Assembly (NCBI RefSeq): GCF_963678975.1
Contig: NC_089274.1
Location: 794,001 to 858,000 of the forward strand
From: Dysidea avara
Taxonomy: Eukaryota > Porifera > Demospongiae > Dictyoceratida > Dysideidae
Reading direction: 5' to 3'
Length of the DNA: 64,000 nt
Both the position numbers and the translations under genes were made by a program. Position 1 is the stretch's first letter. Each line of letters opens with the position of its first letter. The notes under the pieces are model-generated. The model saw nothing but the letters and a program-made list of their open reading frames with translations, made no database searches and was not told the origin of the DNA. Positions 19,701 through 31,000 of this stretch are shown in pieces.

Positions 19701-21032
19701 ATGGCGAGTACGAGTTACTATGATGTGTTGGGCGTGTCGAAAACTGCCACAACTGAAGAAATTAAAAAAGCGTAAGATTCATTACGAGAGCGAAGAAGTA
19801 GGCGTAACAAATTGTGATAACAGGTATAGGAAGGCGGCCGTCAAATGGCACCCTGACAAGAACCTGGACAATAAAGAAGAGGCGGACGAAAAATTTAAGG
19901 AAATATCTGAAGCTTATCAAGTGTTGTCAGATCGTGAGTGAAAACATTACAGTACAAACAACATTATCACGTTGTATTAGCTGACAAGAGGAAAATATAT
20001 GACACTTATGGCAAGGAGGGATTGTCTCAAGGAGCTGGTGCTGCTCATTTCCACTTCAACTTCATGTCCGCAGATGATTTGTTTAAACAATTCTTTGGAG
20101 AGGACTTCAACATCTTTGGAGGAAGTGGATTCAGTGACCATCCATTCTTCAGTAAGACAGTATGTACTCTGTCCCCTCGTTAATGTGATCACTGCAGATG
20201 ATAGCCCCAGGGCAGGTCACAGACAGAGATCCTCACAACAGGGTGGTGGATTTTTTAGTGGGTTTCCTGGATTTGGTGATATGGGTTTTACCGACATGGG
20301 GTTCAGTTCATTTGGCGGTGGAGGAGGTGCAACCTTCACCAGTTTTAGGTTAGTGGCAAACCACATATTGAAAATGTTGATGGAGAAATATTTGGGAACT
20401 CCCCTTTTCCCTTAATTTATAATTCCAATGAATTGTAAACAACTTGTTCAGATGTTTATGCACTGAAGATGTAAGGTTGTATTTTGTATAGTTCCACTGG
20501 CTTTGGTGGAGGCATGGGCAATGTAAAAGGTTAGTATATCAATTTTATTCAACTTAATTTCATGACACACTTGACTGCACAGTTGAAATGTCATCCAGTT
20601 CAACATCTTATGGTCCTGGAGCGCACATGGCAACTAAGAGAGTGACAAAAAGGTGAGTACTTATTAGGACTATCATCAGTTGTTTCATGGGCCTACCCAC
20701 GTAGATTTAAAAATTATATTTTTTGTAAATGAAAAATCAAACTAAAAAAAATATAAGCATAAACTGTACTCCATCCACACAATTGTAGTAGACCAGAAGG
20801 AGTCAGGTCAACATGGACTATACCAATTTGTTCCTCTCTGCCTGCTGTGTCCTTACACCACACTCAAGATTTTTGCCTGTGAAACAACTAAAATGGCCTT
20901 ATCTGTTATGTTATCTGACTTGTTGTTAGGACGATAAAAAATGGAGTGGAGAAAACAGAAGTGTATGAAAATGATAGATTGATCAAGTCTAGTCAGAAAC
21001 ACTTATCTGAGTACAACCGAATCACAAATTGA
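19701..21032 (+). CDS. DNAJB6: DNAJB6-like class B J-domain co-chaperone
   Basis: HSP70 co-chaperone; the family suppresses protein aggregation. Seven exons (19701-19771, 19824-19933, 19981-20151, 20198-20348, 20492-20529, 20583-20652, 20930-21032) encode 237 aa, close to the short human DNAJB6 isoform. Residues 1-70 are a complete J domain: [22 protein letters not shown], the HPD motif in KWHPDKN, and EAYQVLSD followed by [14 protein letters not shown] Gly/Phe-rich segment follows ([14 protein letters not shown], then [17 protein letters not shown]). A short Ser/Thr-rich stretch ([11 protein letters not shown]) corresponds to the region linked to anti-aggregation activity. The C-terminus ([21 protein letters not shown]) matches the family's beta-strand end. 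DNAJB2/7/8-type paralogues cannot be excluded. It is tail-to-tail with the next gene, 43 bp apart. Confidence 0.92.
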
Positions 21033-21075
21033 TAAAATGTTAATTATAATTAGCACATGTACACACACAACATAT

Positions 21076-21625
21076 TCATCTTGTGTACACTCTGCACTTG
21101 TGTCGCTTCACACCTGGAGTCCAGTTATGTATGGGGTGTTGTCTGGGTAGTCTACTAAATTGTTTACTGAGAGCCTCAGCTGGTTGTAGGTCATTGTCCT
21201 GTACTATTAGTCTGGGTGATGTACCAGCAAATAGTTTCTGAAGGGATATGGTTGGTCTGAATGATTTAACAGAGGCGTTGAGTGTTGAGCTCTTAGGTAG
21301 CGGGATTTGTACTGTTTTGTGACGTTTCTTCTTCGGCAAATCAGGCGGCCTGGGTCGTCTTCTCTTCACACTAGTATGCTTGCTGGAGACCTGATTATAA
21401 AGACGGTGTGAACCGTTCTTAAGACACCTTCACTCTTACCATATCCGTAGTGCTGGTCACTTCTGGGACTGACGAGGGGGTAGCCTTCCTCTCAGCGTGT
21501 TTGGAAGTTGAATCACGTACAAACTCGTCTTTCAGTTTGGCAGCACGTGCTGAGGTATCCTTACTATTAGGCCTAGAGGATACTTCACTTATTCGATCAT
21601 TTCTCTTCTCCACACGCATCGCCAT
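21076..21625 (-). CDS. Small basic protein of unknown function
   Basis: Two exons (21440-21625 and 21076-21390; intron 49 nt) give 166 aa. The start ATG is well defined (MAMRVEKRNDRISEV). The protein is strongly basic, with KRRRPRPPDLPKKKRHK, a likely bipartite nuclear localisation signal, in the middle and an ordered-looking C-terminal part (SFRPTISLQKLFAGTSPRL, then QFSRLPRQHPIHNWTPGVKR). There is no transmembrane segment or signal peptide. I do not recognise the family. Clean splicing and the lack of stops across the junction support a real gene. Its 3' end nearly meets that of the DnaJ gene on the opposite strand. Confidence 0.7.
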
Positions 21626-21744
21626 GTATCTTTTGGCTTTACACCTTTCAGCTCCACGCTCTAGCTACATTTCTGAGTAACCGGCTCGCCTCCGTATTTA
21701 CAGACTGTATTTACAAATTTGCTGAAATATGATAAACTATGATA

Positions 21745-24700
21745 TCATGAGTTGCTGGAGTTGTCAAATTGTACTGCACGTGATGCTTTCCCGGAGTCTG
21801 ACTTCAGGGAACCCTTAGACGTGTCGTGTCTGTAATAATAACACGTGATAATTTGTGAGCCCAAATTATACAACAAACCTCCACTGCATGTGGCTAGGAG
21901 ATGGCGAGGGGGCAGGTGGTATAAGGAATGATGATAATGATGACAGGCCAGTAGCTATGGTGATGGCAACATCATTGATAAAATGATCATGTGAGCAGAG
22001 CCCTTCCCTCCTACCTGCAACAGCTGATGAGGTCCTCCCACTTCTCTGCACTGTTCCAGTTGTCTCTGATACCTTAGAGTGTGAATGGTGATATATACAA
22101 CTGGACCATACAACTAACCAATGGTTTAGCTTTAGGGAAGTTGGAGTGTACTCGTTCTTCATTGCCAGCTAGTCCTTGTACCTATATACAACAATGCTAC
22201 ATTCATGGCTAGTGGTGTGCCTGGCTACTCACAGCATAGCCAACAGTGGCATGATGCAGAGTTGCTGCTTGTCGCTGTAGACTATGTCTAATAAATGCCT
22301 CATCTTTGATAGCATGGAAACTACATCAAGTGAGAAGCATCACTTAACCAAACTAAATGTTTCACTGTAGCCATTACTTTCTCTGCATTATTGTCAGTTT
22401 CATCTCCCAAGCTCTGTTAGTCCGGTCTAGCTCATGTTCCAATCTACGCATAACGGGTAGTTACTGTGAGCAGAAACTCTTTGTATAACCTCTTAATTTC
22501 TTTCTTTTGCTTTGCTTCCACCTTTTGCAAAGTTTGCAAGGCCATTAATGCATCTTGCTCACTCATCGTGTTCATCTCCTGCAATATCACATGGTACTTG
22601 TCTGCTATACTATCATTAATATTTACCTGAGCCATTTTTTCCTCCATTGCTTTCCTTTGTGCGATTTCCTGCAAGTGTCGTGCTTCACTCTGCATCTTCT
22701 CCATCTCAGCATGTTGTTGCTGTGCCAACAATTCCTGCAGCACAACAACTACACCAGTGTACACTTTCGGTAGTCACACCTGCTCCTTCTCTTTTTCCAT
22801 TTGTTCTTTCATCTCCTTTTCTAGAGCAACTAGTTGACTCTCCGCCTGCACAACACACAGCTTGTACTCTTCATAGTGTTTCACAATAGTTCCTCTCACA
22901 AAAAATTGAATTTATTGTTTTATGAAAGTTCTTGATCGGTTTTGGCAATACAATTCAAAGATTTTGAATTTGCAAACGACTTCAGTTGTCAGTTTTACAC
23001 TTGCTACAATAACAACATCTAACTACAGAGGTTTCTACCAGCAGTAAAAATCATGAAGGTTTGCACATTCTCACAAAAAATATTGACCATAAACCATCCT
23101 CACAATACCATCCTGAATGCCTTGGTAGCATTGGTTAGGTAACCAACAAGCCTCCAGTATGATGTAAGTTACTATGAATTTCTGCTGAACTTAACTTACT
23201 ATAATGCTTTTAGACAAGCATAACTCAACAACGGCTAAGGATATGGTTTTTTGCTTGCTCAATGTCTTCAGCCCGACAGGTGCCTTTTGGCATACTACAG
23301 TACATAGCGTCCTTCATTTCTATTTACTGGGTGTCAATTCATGGTAGTGCATTTGTGGTTTCACTGTCTAGCTATCACCATATTTTCTGTAGTAACTGGA
23401 TTGATTGCAGAGATGTACTGTTCTCCATTAGAAACACTGTGTAATGGGCCGAACATAGCTGAAGATGAAGCTTAATGGAATCTTCACTTATCAGTAATTG
23501 CACACTTTGGTGCAAAGTTACATTTATGGCATGTCTAGTGCCAGGTATGTGTGAGTTCATCAGTTACAACAAACAAGCACAAGGAAAAATTAGGGTCACT
23601 ATTATAGTACATCTGTAGGAAACCTCCCTTGTCTCATTTCTTTGATCCCTAATCATACTTACTTGCTGCCAAGAGGAAATTCGCAATGAGCAGTTACAAG
23701 TAAGAAAGGATTCTGTTTTCACTGGCTATAGGGCTGGTGGATGAATCGGTTAGTGCTGAGGTTCGGTTGGATCACATGACCACAAAACTTTTTACAGTTT
23801 TGGTCATTTAGGATGCACTCAAGTACACAAGATTGCTTATTGTTTGATAGGAATTACATGTCACAGAGCCACTTTTATTCTTGTTTTTTTTTTTTTGTCA
23901 AACAGCATGTTTGATTGGTTAAAAACACTGTTAACTATACAAAATTACATTGAAAACGTGCATTAAGCCAATTAATTAGTTATAAGGAGTTTCTAATTGG
24001 TTATGATCCGGATCACAGCTCTACTGGCCACAGACTAATAATTTTTATACAACTGAGAAAATCATCAATGACCACATCCAACTGGATGCTATATATATGG
24101 TGACCTACCAGTCTGCTTGCTCGTGATTGTTCCTCCAGTGTCTTCTTCTTAAAAGCATCAAAGTCATTCTTCATCTACACCAGTAGAGACCATACATCAT
24201 ACCACATGGAGCATGTATGGCTGCCTGAAATAACTGAGGGACAAACATGGCTATATTATATGCAAGCATCAATCTGAGGTTTATAATGATAAAGAGCAAA
24301 TCTTCTGTCCCTCGGCAGAATTTCCAGGTGTACAGTGTCAACCAATTATTTGAGTAAAATAAAGGTTGAAAAAAAAAAATAGCATTGGTGTTTACCTGAG
24401 AAAATTTCTCCTTCTCTTTGCTCAGTTGTTTATTCAGTCCATCATTATCTCTTCCTGTAGAATGACAGTGTTAGCAGCTGGGTGGGGTAGGGACTCCAGT
24501 AGGTGTGGGAGGACCCTATCACCAATTTTTGTTGACAGGTGGAACATCATAATTAATTTTATGATTTCTACCAGCAGAAATAGTTGTGCTGTCCTAAGTG
24601 CCATATTATGAAATGACTCATCCAGAGTTTTAACAGTTCCAACAAATGGTTGGCAATCACCATCCCACCAAGGACGCTACTGATATGGAAGTCAGACACA

Positions 24701-25746
24701 TAACAAAATAATTCTTGTTGAATACAGAAAAATTTCCCACTCCCACACATAATAAACTGGCTAGAGACTGGCTCACTTAGTTTCCTGATGGTGGCCTCAT
24801 TGCTGGAAGCAGTGACTTGAAGGTCAGCTAGTTCTTGTTGAAGTAACCCCATTGTCTCTTGTAGCTCATAATGCTCTTCTTCTGATACTGCTCCAGTGGG
24901 TGGAGTCTCCATAATCACGATTGGCTGGTGAAGAGATTGAGTGAGGGACCAATGCATGTCCCTCATTATTGCTACCTTGTCTTCCTCGTTCTGTAGCATC
25001 ATTTGTGACTGCTTCAACTGCAAGTTAGCTATCTCTAACTGTGACTCCTTCTCCTAAAAGGACACTAGTGACTTATACCATAGGTCAATTATATCTAGTT
25101 ACCTCAAGAAACTTAGCCATTTCTGATGTTCTAAAGATGGAGTGGCATTGGTAGGTGGCTATATGACAGATGAGACTTACTGTTCTTTGAGTTGCTTGAT
25201 GATAATGTCATGTCTGTCACTTTTCCCTGACAGTAGCTCCTCGTAGTATGCCTGTATAGTGTGAGATGTGGCAATATACCATACCACACAAACTACACAC
25301 GCACGTGCACACACACTCACGTGCACACACACACACCACCACCACACACACACCACCACCACCACACACACAAAGCCTCCAGCTACCACGTTAGCATGGT
25401 CACGCCTACCCAATGAACCAACACTGGGACAACAGTGTGCTACTTAGGTGCTAAGAGTTGCAGGCAAATCCTCCTGGGGCAGGACTAGTAACCTACAGGA
25501 GACTGTACCCATGTCACACAGGTGAAGGTGTGGGCACCCAAAGTCCCCAGTTAATACCAGGAACCCATTAATGTTACAGCTGGGTGGGCTGCTTCCTCAG
25601 TTGACACCAGGTCCCCATTTAAACAGCTGGGTAGACTGGAGCTGTGTGAGTTAAGTTCCTTGCTCAAGGAAACCACAGCAACACCATATTTGGCGTAACC
25701 AAGCAATGAACTGGGAATCTTTTAATTACCAGGCCAATGTGGCTAT

Positions 25747-25814
<68 letters not shown>

Positions 25815-27573
25815 GCACGCACACACACAAGCACGCACACACACACACAAGCACGCATGCACACATACACCACACACACACTACACACACACACAAGCAC
25901 GCACACACACACCACCACCACCACACACACACACACACTACACACACGCACACATACACCACACACACACTACACACACAAGCACGCACACACACACCAC
26001 CACCACTACCACCACACACACACTACACACACACACACACCTTATATTCCCCTGCTATCTTTTTGACAGCATCTGATAGTTGTGTTTTGTAGCTGTTACG
26101 AAGTAACGAGATTTTCTACACATTTCAGTTCAATAGTAATCACTATTCATCCATTGTACTCACTTCTCTATAGCTCTTCTCCACATCTTTCAGTCTCTTA
26201 TTCATCCGACAATACCTGTACACAAAAACTGTTAACAGCAGTGGCCATTCTATACTTATTATTACAATGTAGTAGCCCTCTCTGTGATTTTAGCTTGGTA
26301 GTCTGCCTTCATTACATTCTGGGCATAACTGAGGTCCTTCCTCAATGACAAAACATCCTATATAAACACACAGACATTGTAGTTCATTAATTTCAAGGTG
26401 ACTTGATCCGGGGCATTTGTTCTTTCAAAATGGAACTATAAGCATAGCCATAGCTATAGCAGGATTAAAAGTTATTGTAGATCTGTTTGACGGAAGTCAT
26501 GTGTAAAAGTCAGTATAGACACCAATGTGACTTAAATATTTGTATGTGATTGTACAGTGAACAAAAGAACAATTCGTCTGAATACAATCATAGGTAAATG
26601 TTTAAATAGCAGCCAGCAGTGATATAATCATCATTGCCTACCTATGATTATCTGTTAATTGGGACCCAATGCTATATACACAAATCCACAGAGTTTAGAG
26701 TGGTGTCACAGATGGCGCATGTCAAGACTGACGCAATTATTGCACACAAGCTATTATAAATGGACATACAACTGAGGCCAATCAGGACCTAGAAGGTACA
26801 AATATACACACACTCGTACAGTATGAATATTTTACAAACATTCAATTTTGGCTTCTGAAACTGAATTGTCTTGTCCATTTCAATCAGTGGTGTTGGCAGT
26901 GCATTCCATTTTCTAATCAAATAGTCACCACTACCACTCACCAACCACTACCAGTACAGAAGTTAAGGCCCCACAGATTTTATCCTAAAACTTAACCCTG
27001 TTTCCTGTAGCCACCACCATTCTAAATCCAGGCACATCCCTGATGTTGTCTATTATAGTGATCAAGCCAATCATGCCATACATTACTGATTTGGTAAAGA
27101 TGTTAAGTCTTTGTTGCTTCCAACAGCAGTGGGTCCTACAGAACACATGCATATTCCATTAATGGTCGAACTAATAATAAGTATGCAGATGCCTTGATAT
27201 CAGTTGAGCATTTATGTTTGAGAAAGTTTAACATCCTTGTAGCCTATGCATGCATATTTAACAATAACACTGAAGTTATCATCTAAACTTTCTATTTGAC
27301 AAATCATATGAACAACTGACTCTCACAAGTATAGCTGTACAACTAACTGACAGTCCATGATAACTTAATATGTGTACATAGTACTTCTAGTTATCATCTC
27401 AGCAAGCAGACTGCATGGCTATTATTAGTCGCTAAGGTATGACTATATTACACTGAGTACCAGTCTGCTGACCAGTGTGTGTTATACCATACAATACACC
27501 AGACAGTCAAGAGACACTAGTTCACCTGTGAGAGGTTCTGCATTGCCATGGTAACTCGCTTAAGGTCCAACAT
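21745..27573 (-). CDS. Long coiled-coil protein, 17 exons, family uncertain
   Basis: Exons: 27526-27573, 26266-26357, 26164-26215, 26041-26115, 25181-25251, 25103-25130, 24777-25053, 24396-24454, 24109-24174, 22780-22845, 22627-22734, 22490-22578, 22378-22443, 22233-22320, 22119-22181, 22015-22072, then a terminal exon read as 21745-21893; all phases fit, about 484 aa. Nearly the whole protein is heptad-rich: SLRKDLSYAQNVMKADYQ, EKESQLEIANLQLKQSQ, TMGLLQQELADLQ, EMKEQMEKEKEQELLAQQ and KKEIKRLEHELDRTNRAWE. A more conserved-looking segment follows (FHAIKDEAFIRHSLQRQAATLHH). It recalls ciliary/centrosomal coiled-coil proteins and faintly the vertebrate C10orf67-type family, a low-certainty guess. 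The terminal exon could be spliced again (possible 52-nt intron from about 21875), so the C-terminus is unsure. The fourth exon's donor abuts the CA array. Confidence 0.78.
22846..24108 (-). other. 1.26-kb intron of the coiled-coil gene with a dispersed repeat
   Basis: It contains a diverged, inverted copy of the repeat also found at about 2330-3300 and 8340-8600 (about 23060-23320: gaaggtttgcac, gcattggttaggta, aagcataactcaacaacgg and gcccgacaggtgcc). A T-rich run lies at about 23883-23896. No coding exon was recognised. Confidence 0.6.
25283..25690. repeat. Second copy (inverted) of the GT-tailed dispersed element
   Basis: This is the inverted relative of 4440-4890: ccaggtccccatttaaa, cacaggtgaaggtgtgggc and gttagcatggtcacgcctacc correspond to the complement of that element. 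Its tail is an imperfect CA/CCA array (25283-25373). It lies in an intron of the coiled-coil gene. Confidence 0.7.
25748..26040. repeat. (CA)n microsatellite with interrupted CA/CACC/CACG satellite
   Basis: A pure (CA)n array from 25748 to 25813 grades into a patchwork of CA, caagcacg and caccacca units up to 26040. It directly abuts the 5' splice site of an exon of the coiled-coil gene (exon edge at 26041, donor reading GTGTGTG on the minus strand). ORFs rich in Thr-His or Val-Cys here are artefacts. Confidence 0.92.
26358..27525 (-). other. First intron of the coiled-coil gene
   Basis: A 1.17-kb intron between the exon for MLDLKRVTMAMQNLSQ and the second exon. No coding exon, RNA gene or convincing repeat was seen. 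Confidence 0.55.
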
Positions 27574-28056
27574 TTCTGATTGGTCTGTTTGACATGACTT
27601 GTCTCTTACGTGATAACCAATCCTTCTCCTCCCTACCAGAAAGTGTCTACAAGAGAATAATTACTGGTGATACATGGGATATTACTTCACGTACGATGAA
27701 GGAGTGGTCTGAAGCATGTCAATGTTTAAGTCTAACTCTGGAATTACTGGCTTTGGTAGATTGGGTAGCTGGTCGAAAGGTAGCCTGAGAATTTTCGCTG
27801 CTGATGGTGACCCCTCCATCACTAAATGGCGGGCCCTTTTTAGTTATTTCAATTAACCCACAATTCAAAGTAATGTGTATTTTGGTTGTCATAGAAACGT
27901 AAAAACAATAGTAGCTGTCATGGAAATAACAAATAAACAAGAAGATCGGACGAGGAAGACGAAAATGGAGTCAATATTTATATAGTGAATATAGTGAAGA
28001 TTTGAAACTTGCTCGAGCAAAAAAGAAGCAAAAATTGCAGGGGACAATCTGCAGCG
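27574..28056. promoter_or_regulatory. Putative bidirectional promoter region
   Basis: 483 bp separate the divergent start codons of the coiled-coil gene and the giant receptor gene. A CCAAT-box-like ATTGG lies at 27579-27583, just upstream of the coiled-coil start. aaatggcggg at about 27821-27830 resembles a YY1/E2F-type site. A 64-aa ORF here has no recognisable domain and is not called. Assignments are inference from position and motif look-alikes only. Confidence 0.4.
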
Positions 28057-31000
28057 ATGTTGTGGTCTCTGGTCTGCCTGGCGCTTTCCATCGCCCCGAT
28101 ACTAGCTGCAGGTTAGCTGGTTGTTATAATTGTTGCTATGCTGCAGCCCCTCCTACTTTAGCTGCGCGTCACGAAGCACGCATGTTTGTATGGTTTCATT
28201 GCTGCAGGGCAAGTTATACGGCTTCAAAAAAGAGAGGCACCATTTGGAATACTCGAAGGAGAAGAAGCAGTTTACCATGCTAGCCTCACTGAGGAGCCTT
28301 CTGCAGACATTATCTTAGATGTGTACAGCAAAGATGAGAGGAGTGAAGTGAGGACATCGCAACTAAAGTTCTCCCGAACCAACTGGGCTGAGAGACAAGA
28401 AATTAAAATTTTTGCACGAGATGATGATGTAATTAAAAATACACCATACTACACCCTAGTCGACTTTAACAGCACAAGCAGTAACGAGTCGCTCAGCCAA
28501 AATGTCACCATACCGCTACCTATCATAGATGCTGATACAGGTGAGTAACAATTAGAACAGACTTCTCAATTTTCGTGGATTTCCAAAATGTATGTAGCAA
28601 TAATAGTAATTTTTTTCGTGGTTGAGACATTAATCTCCATACAACTTGTACATGGGCTGTGAAATATTTGATTTACGTGAATAAAATGTCCATACAATCC
28701 ACAAAAATTTGTATCTCATGAACGATGATACAAAAAAAAAATTGGGGTACTTGATTTTTGCAATAAAGAGGTTGTCCTCTTTCTGTTGACCAAAATGTTT
28801 GTCTTTATTATGAGGCTACTAAGGAATGTTTCACTACTATAGATACAATACAAACTATTATCTACAACTGTACACTTATTCCCTACACAGCTGGCATTAG
28901 TATTGAGCCGAAGGAGACTTATCCTTATCCAGAGCATCTGCCTGAAGGTAGATGGGCTGTGTATGCGATACAACTGCTCAATAAACCAAAGGACACGGTG
29001 ACATTGCAGCTGCGACCAATCACCTCAGTCATCATGTTATCACATGAACAACTAATATTTCACCCAGAGGACTGGAACACTGTACAAGAATTGACTGTGT
29101 TTGCTGTTGATGATGACGTTAATCGTGACTCACCGTACAGTGCCTCGTTTAGTATTAAAGCCATCAGCCGAGATGATAATTATGATGATGTACCCATAGA
29201 AGACTTCACACTGACAATAGAAGATAATGATGAAGGTTACCCACTATTGAACATGCTAACACAACACACACACATTTAATGATAATATTGTAACCCACAA
29301 TATTGTTTTTGTATAGATGGTGCTGTGCTGGCTGGCCTGCTCACATGGGCTCGTAACACTGGGGTCAGTCGTACTTCAGTACAGTTCACACTAACATTGT
29401 CACTAGACCATGCCTACTATGATGACGTCACCGTGGATGACACAATACCACTACCAGGACTACTACTGTATGGGGATAACAGTCAGGTGGATGAAGAGGC
29501 CATGATGGAGGTAGTTAGTGTGATTGATGAATGATCATAAGTGTACAATATTGAACCTGTGGACACTTGAGGACACTACATCTGACACTTAGGTCCCAAA
29601 GTATCATAAACTACACCTTGATATTATTAGGACACCTTAATATTATTTAGGACACCTTCAGTGGTTTGTTCCAAAGTGTTCATATTACACTGAGTTGTAT
29701 GATATTTGATATTGTCAAAGCTCATATGATCATATTCACTAGGTTGTCATGACTACCAATGGTTTCATTGTTGCCAAGACAACAATTTTGCACACCTATC
29801 CCAGACCTCATAACCATGGTAACCCCTGGCAGGCAACATACGAGTACTGTTGTAGGAGTGACAGACTACAAAACAACAAAGACACCATGTAAGTAGCACT
29901 TGATTGTAGTGACACTGTAATCCCTTGTGCCTTGTGTAGTATTTGGTTGTCCTCTGAGGTGGACCTATTAGAGTATGCCTCACTGATGCCACCCTTACTA
30001 TCCCACATTGTCATACCTGGGGACATGTCGCAACATTCCTTCTTCATTCCTGTTGTTGCCTCCGGTAACCCAGTGTCATGGCAACTGGGAAGCACCCGAG
30101 AGTACTACTCGGCTGACGCTGGTACCCCACAAGGGGTGACTGTGGAGCAACTGTCTGGAGTGGTAACCGTGGATACACGATACATTACACCTGGTCACTA
30201 TAGCATACAGTTTGTGTTGACTGACATCTTCACTGGATTAGAGGTTAGTTGTGATGGTGGGATTCAGTTATCTGAACATCTCTTGATAGAAGTGTTCTGA
30301 TAAGTGAGCTCTTACATCAGAACTACTGTACATGTTCAATTATACAACTACAAAAACTATTTGTCGTTTTTACTTTTAGAAAATTATTCAAGGCCAGTTT
30401 AAGAGCTAAAATAACTTCAGTGTCTGGGTAAATCCCGTCACCTACGCCTTTTTATAGAAGCGTCTATTCAGCAACAACATGATGACTTCAAAACCATTGA
30501 TGTACGCACAATGGTACTTTATTATTATTATTTTAAAACAGTAGGTAAATAACTCAAGCTCTATTAAAACTTGCGCAAGTGTTTATGGCCTCACTAGTCA
30601 GTGAATTAACACATCTCACCATATATACCATTGCATCAGTAAGTTTTGTAAGTGCCTGTACTGTACAAATTGACTATCCATTACTGTATCTCCTGCACTA
30701 CTCAGTTTAAGACGCTGAACGTTTGCCAGTCCATTACTCTGTCCCTACAGATAGAGAACCAATAAAATTGTGTGAACATCAATGGTAAACTGACCATTGT
30801 CAAACGTGTCATTAGTGTACTAAGTGACCTGCTAAATGCAGTGAGATGACCTTATACAGCTGGTGTTTACTGTAGGGCTTGTGTTATAATAGTATGTGTT
30901 ACAACTGGTTAGGTCACCATGGAAACACTGATTGTAGTAACAGAGGGAAGTGATGATACCACACCCATTTTTGTGTCACCACCCAACACCTTATATGCCA

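Noticed and set aside
25664-26092. ORFs of 97-128 aa rich in His/Thr or Cys/Val
   Set aside because: They are translations of the CA microsatellite inside an intron of the coiled-coil gene.
27594-27788. 64-aa ORF in the bidirectional promoter region
   Set aside because: Short, no recognisable motif, no clear splice partner; left uncalled, though a small upstream exon cannot be excluded.
28560-28700. Relation of ttttcgtgg-rich sequence to that at about 85-150
   Set aside because: Short AT-rich similarity (tttcgtggatt, tttcgtggttg) only; too weak to define an element.
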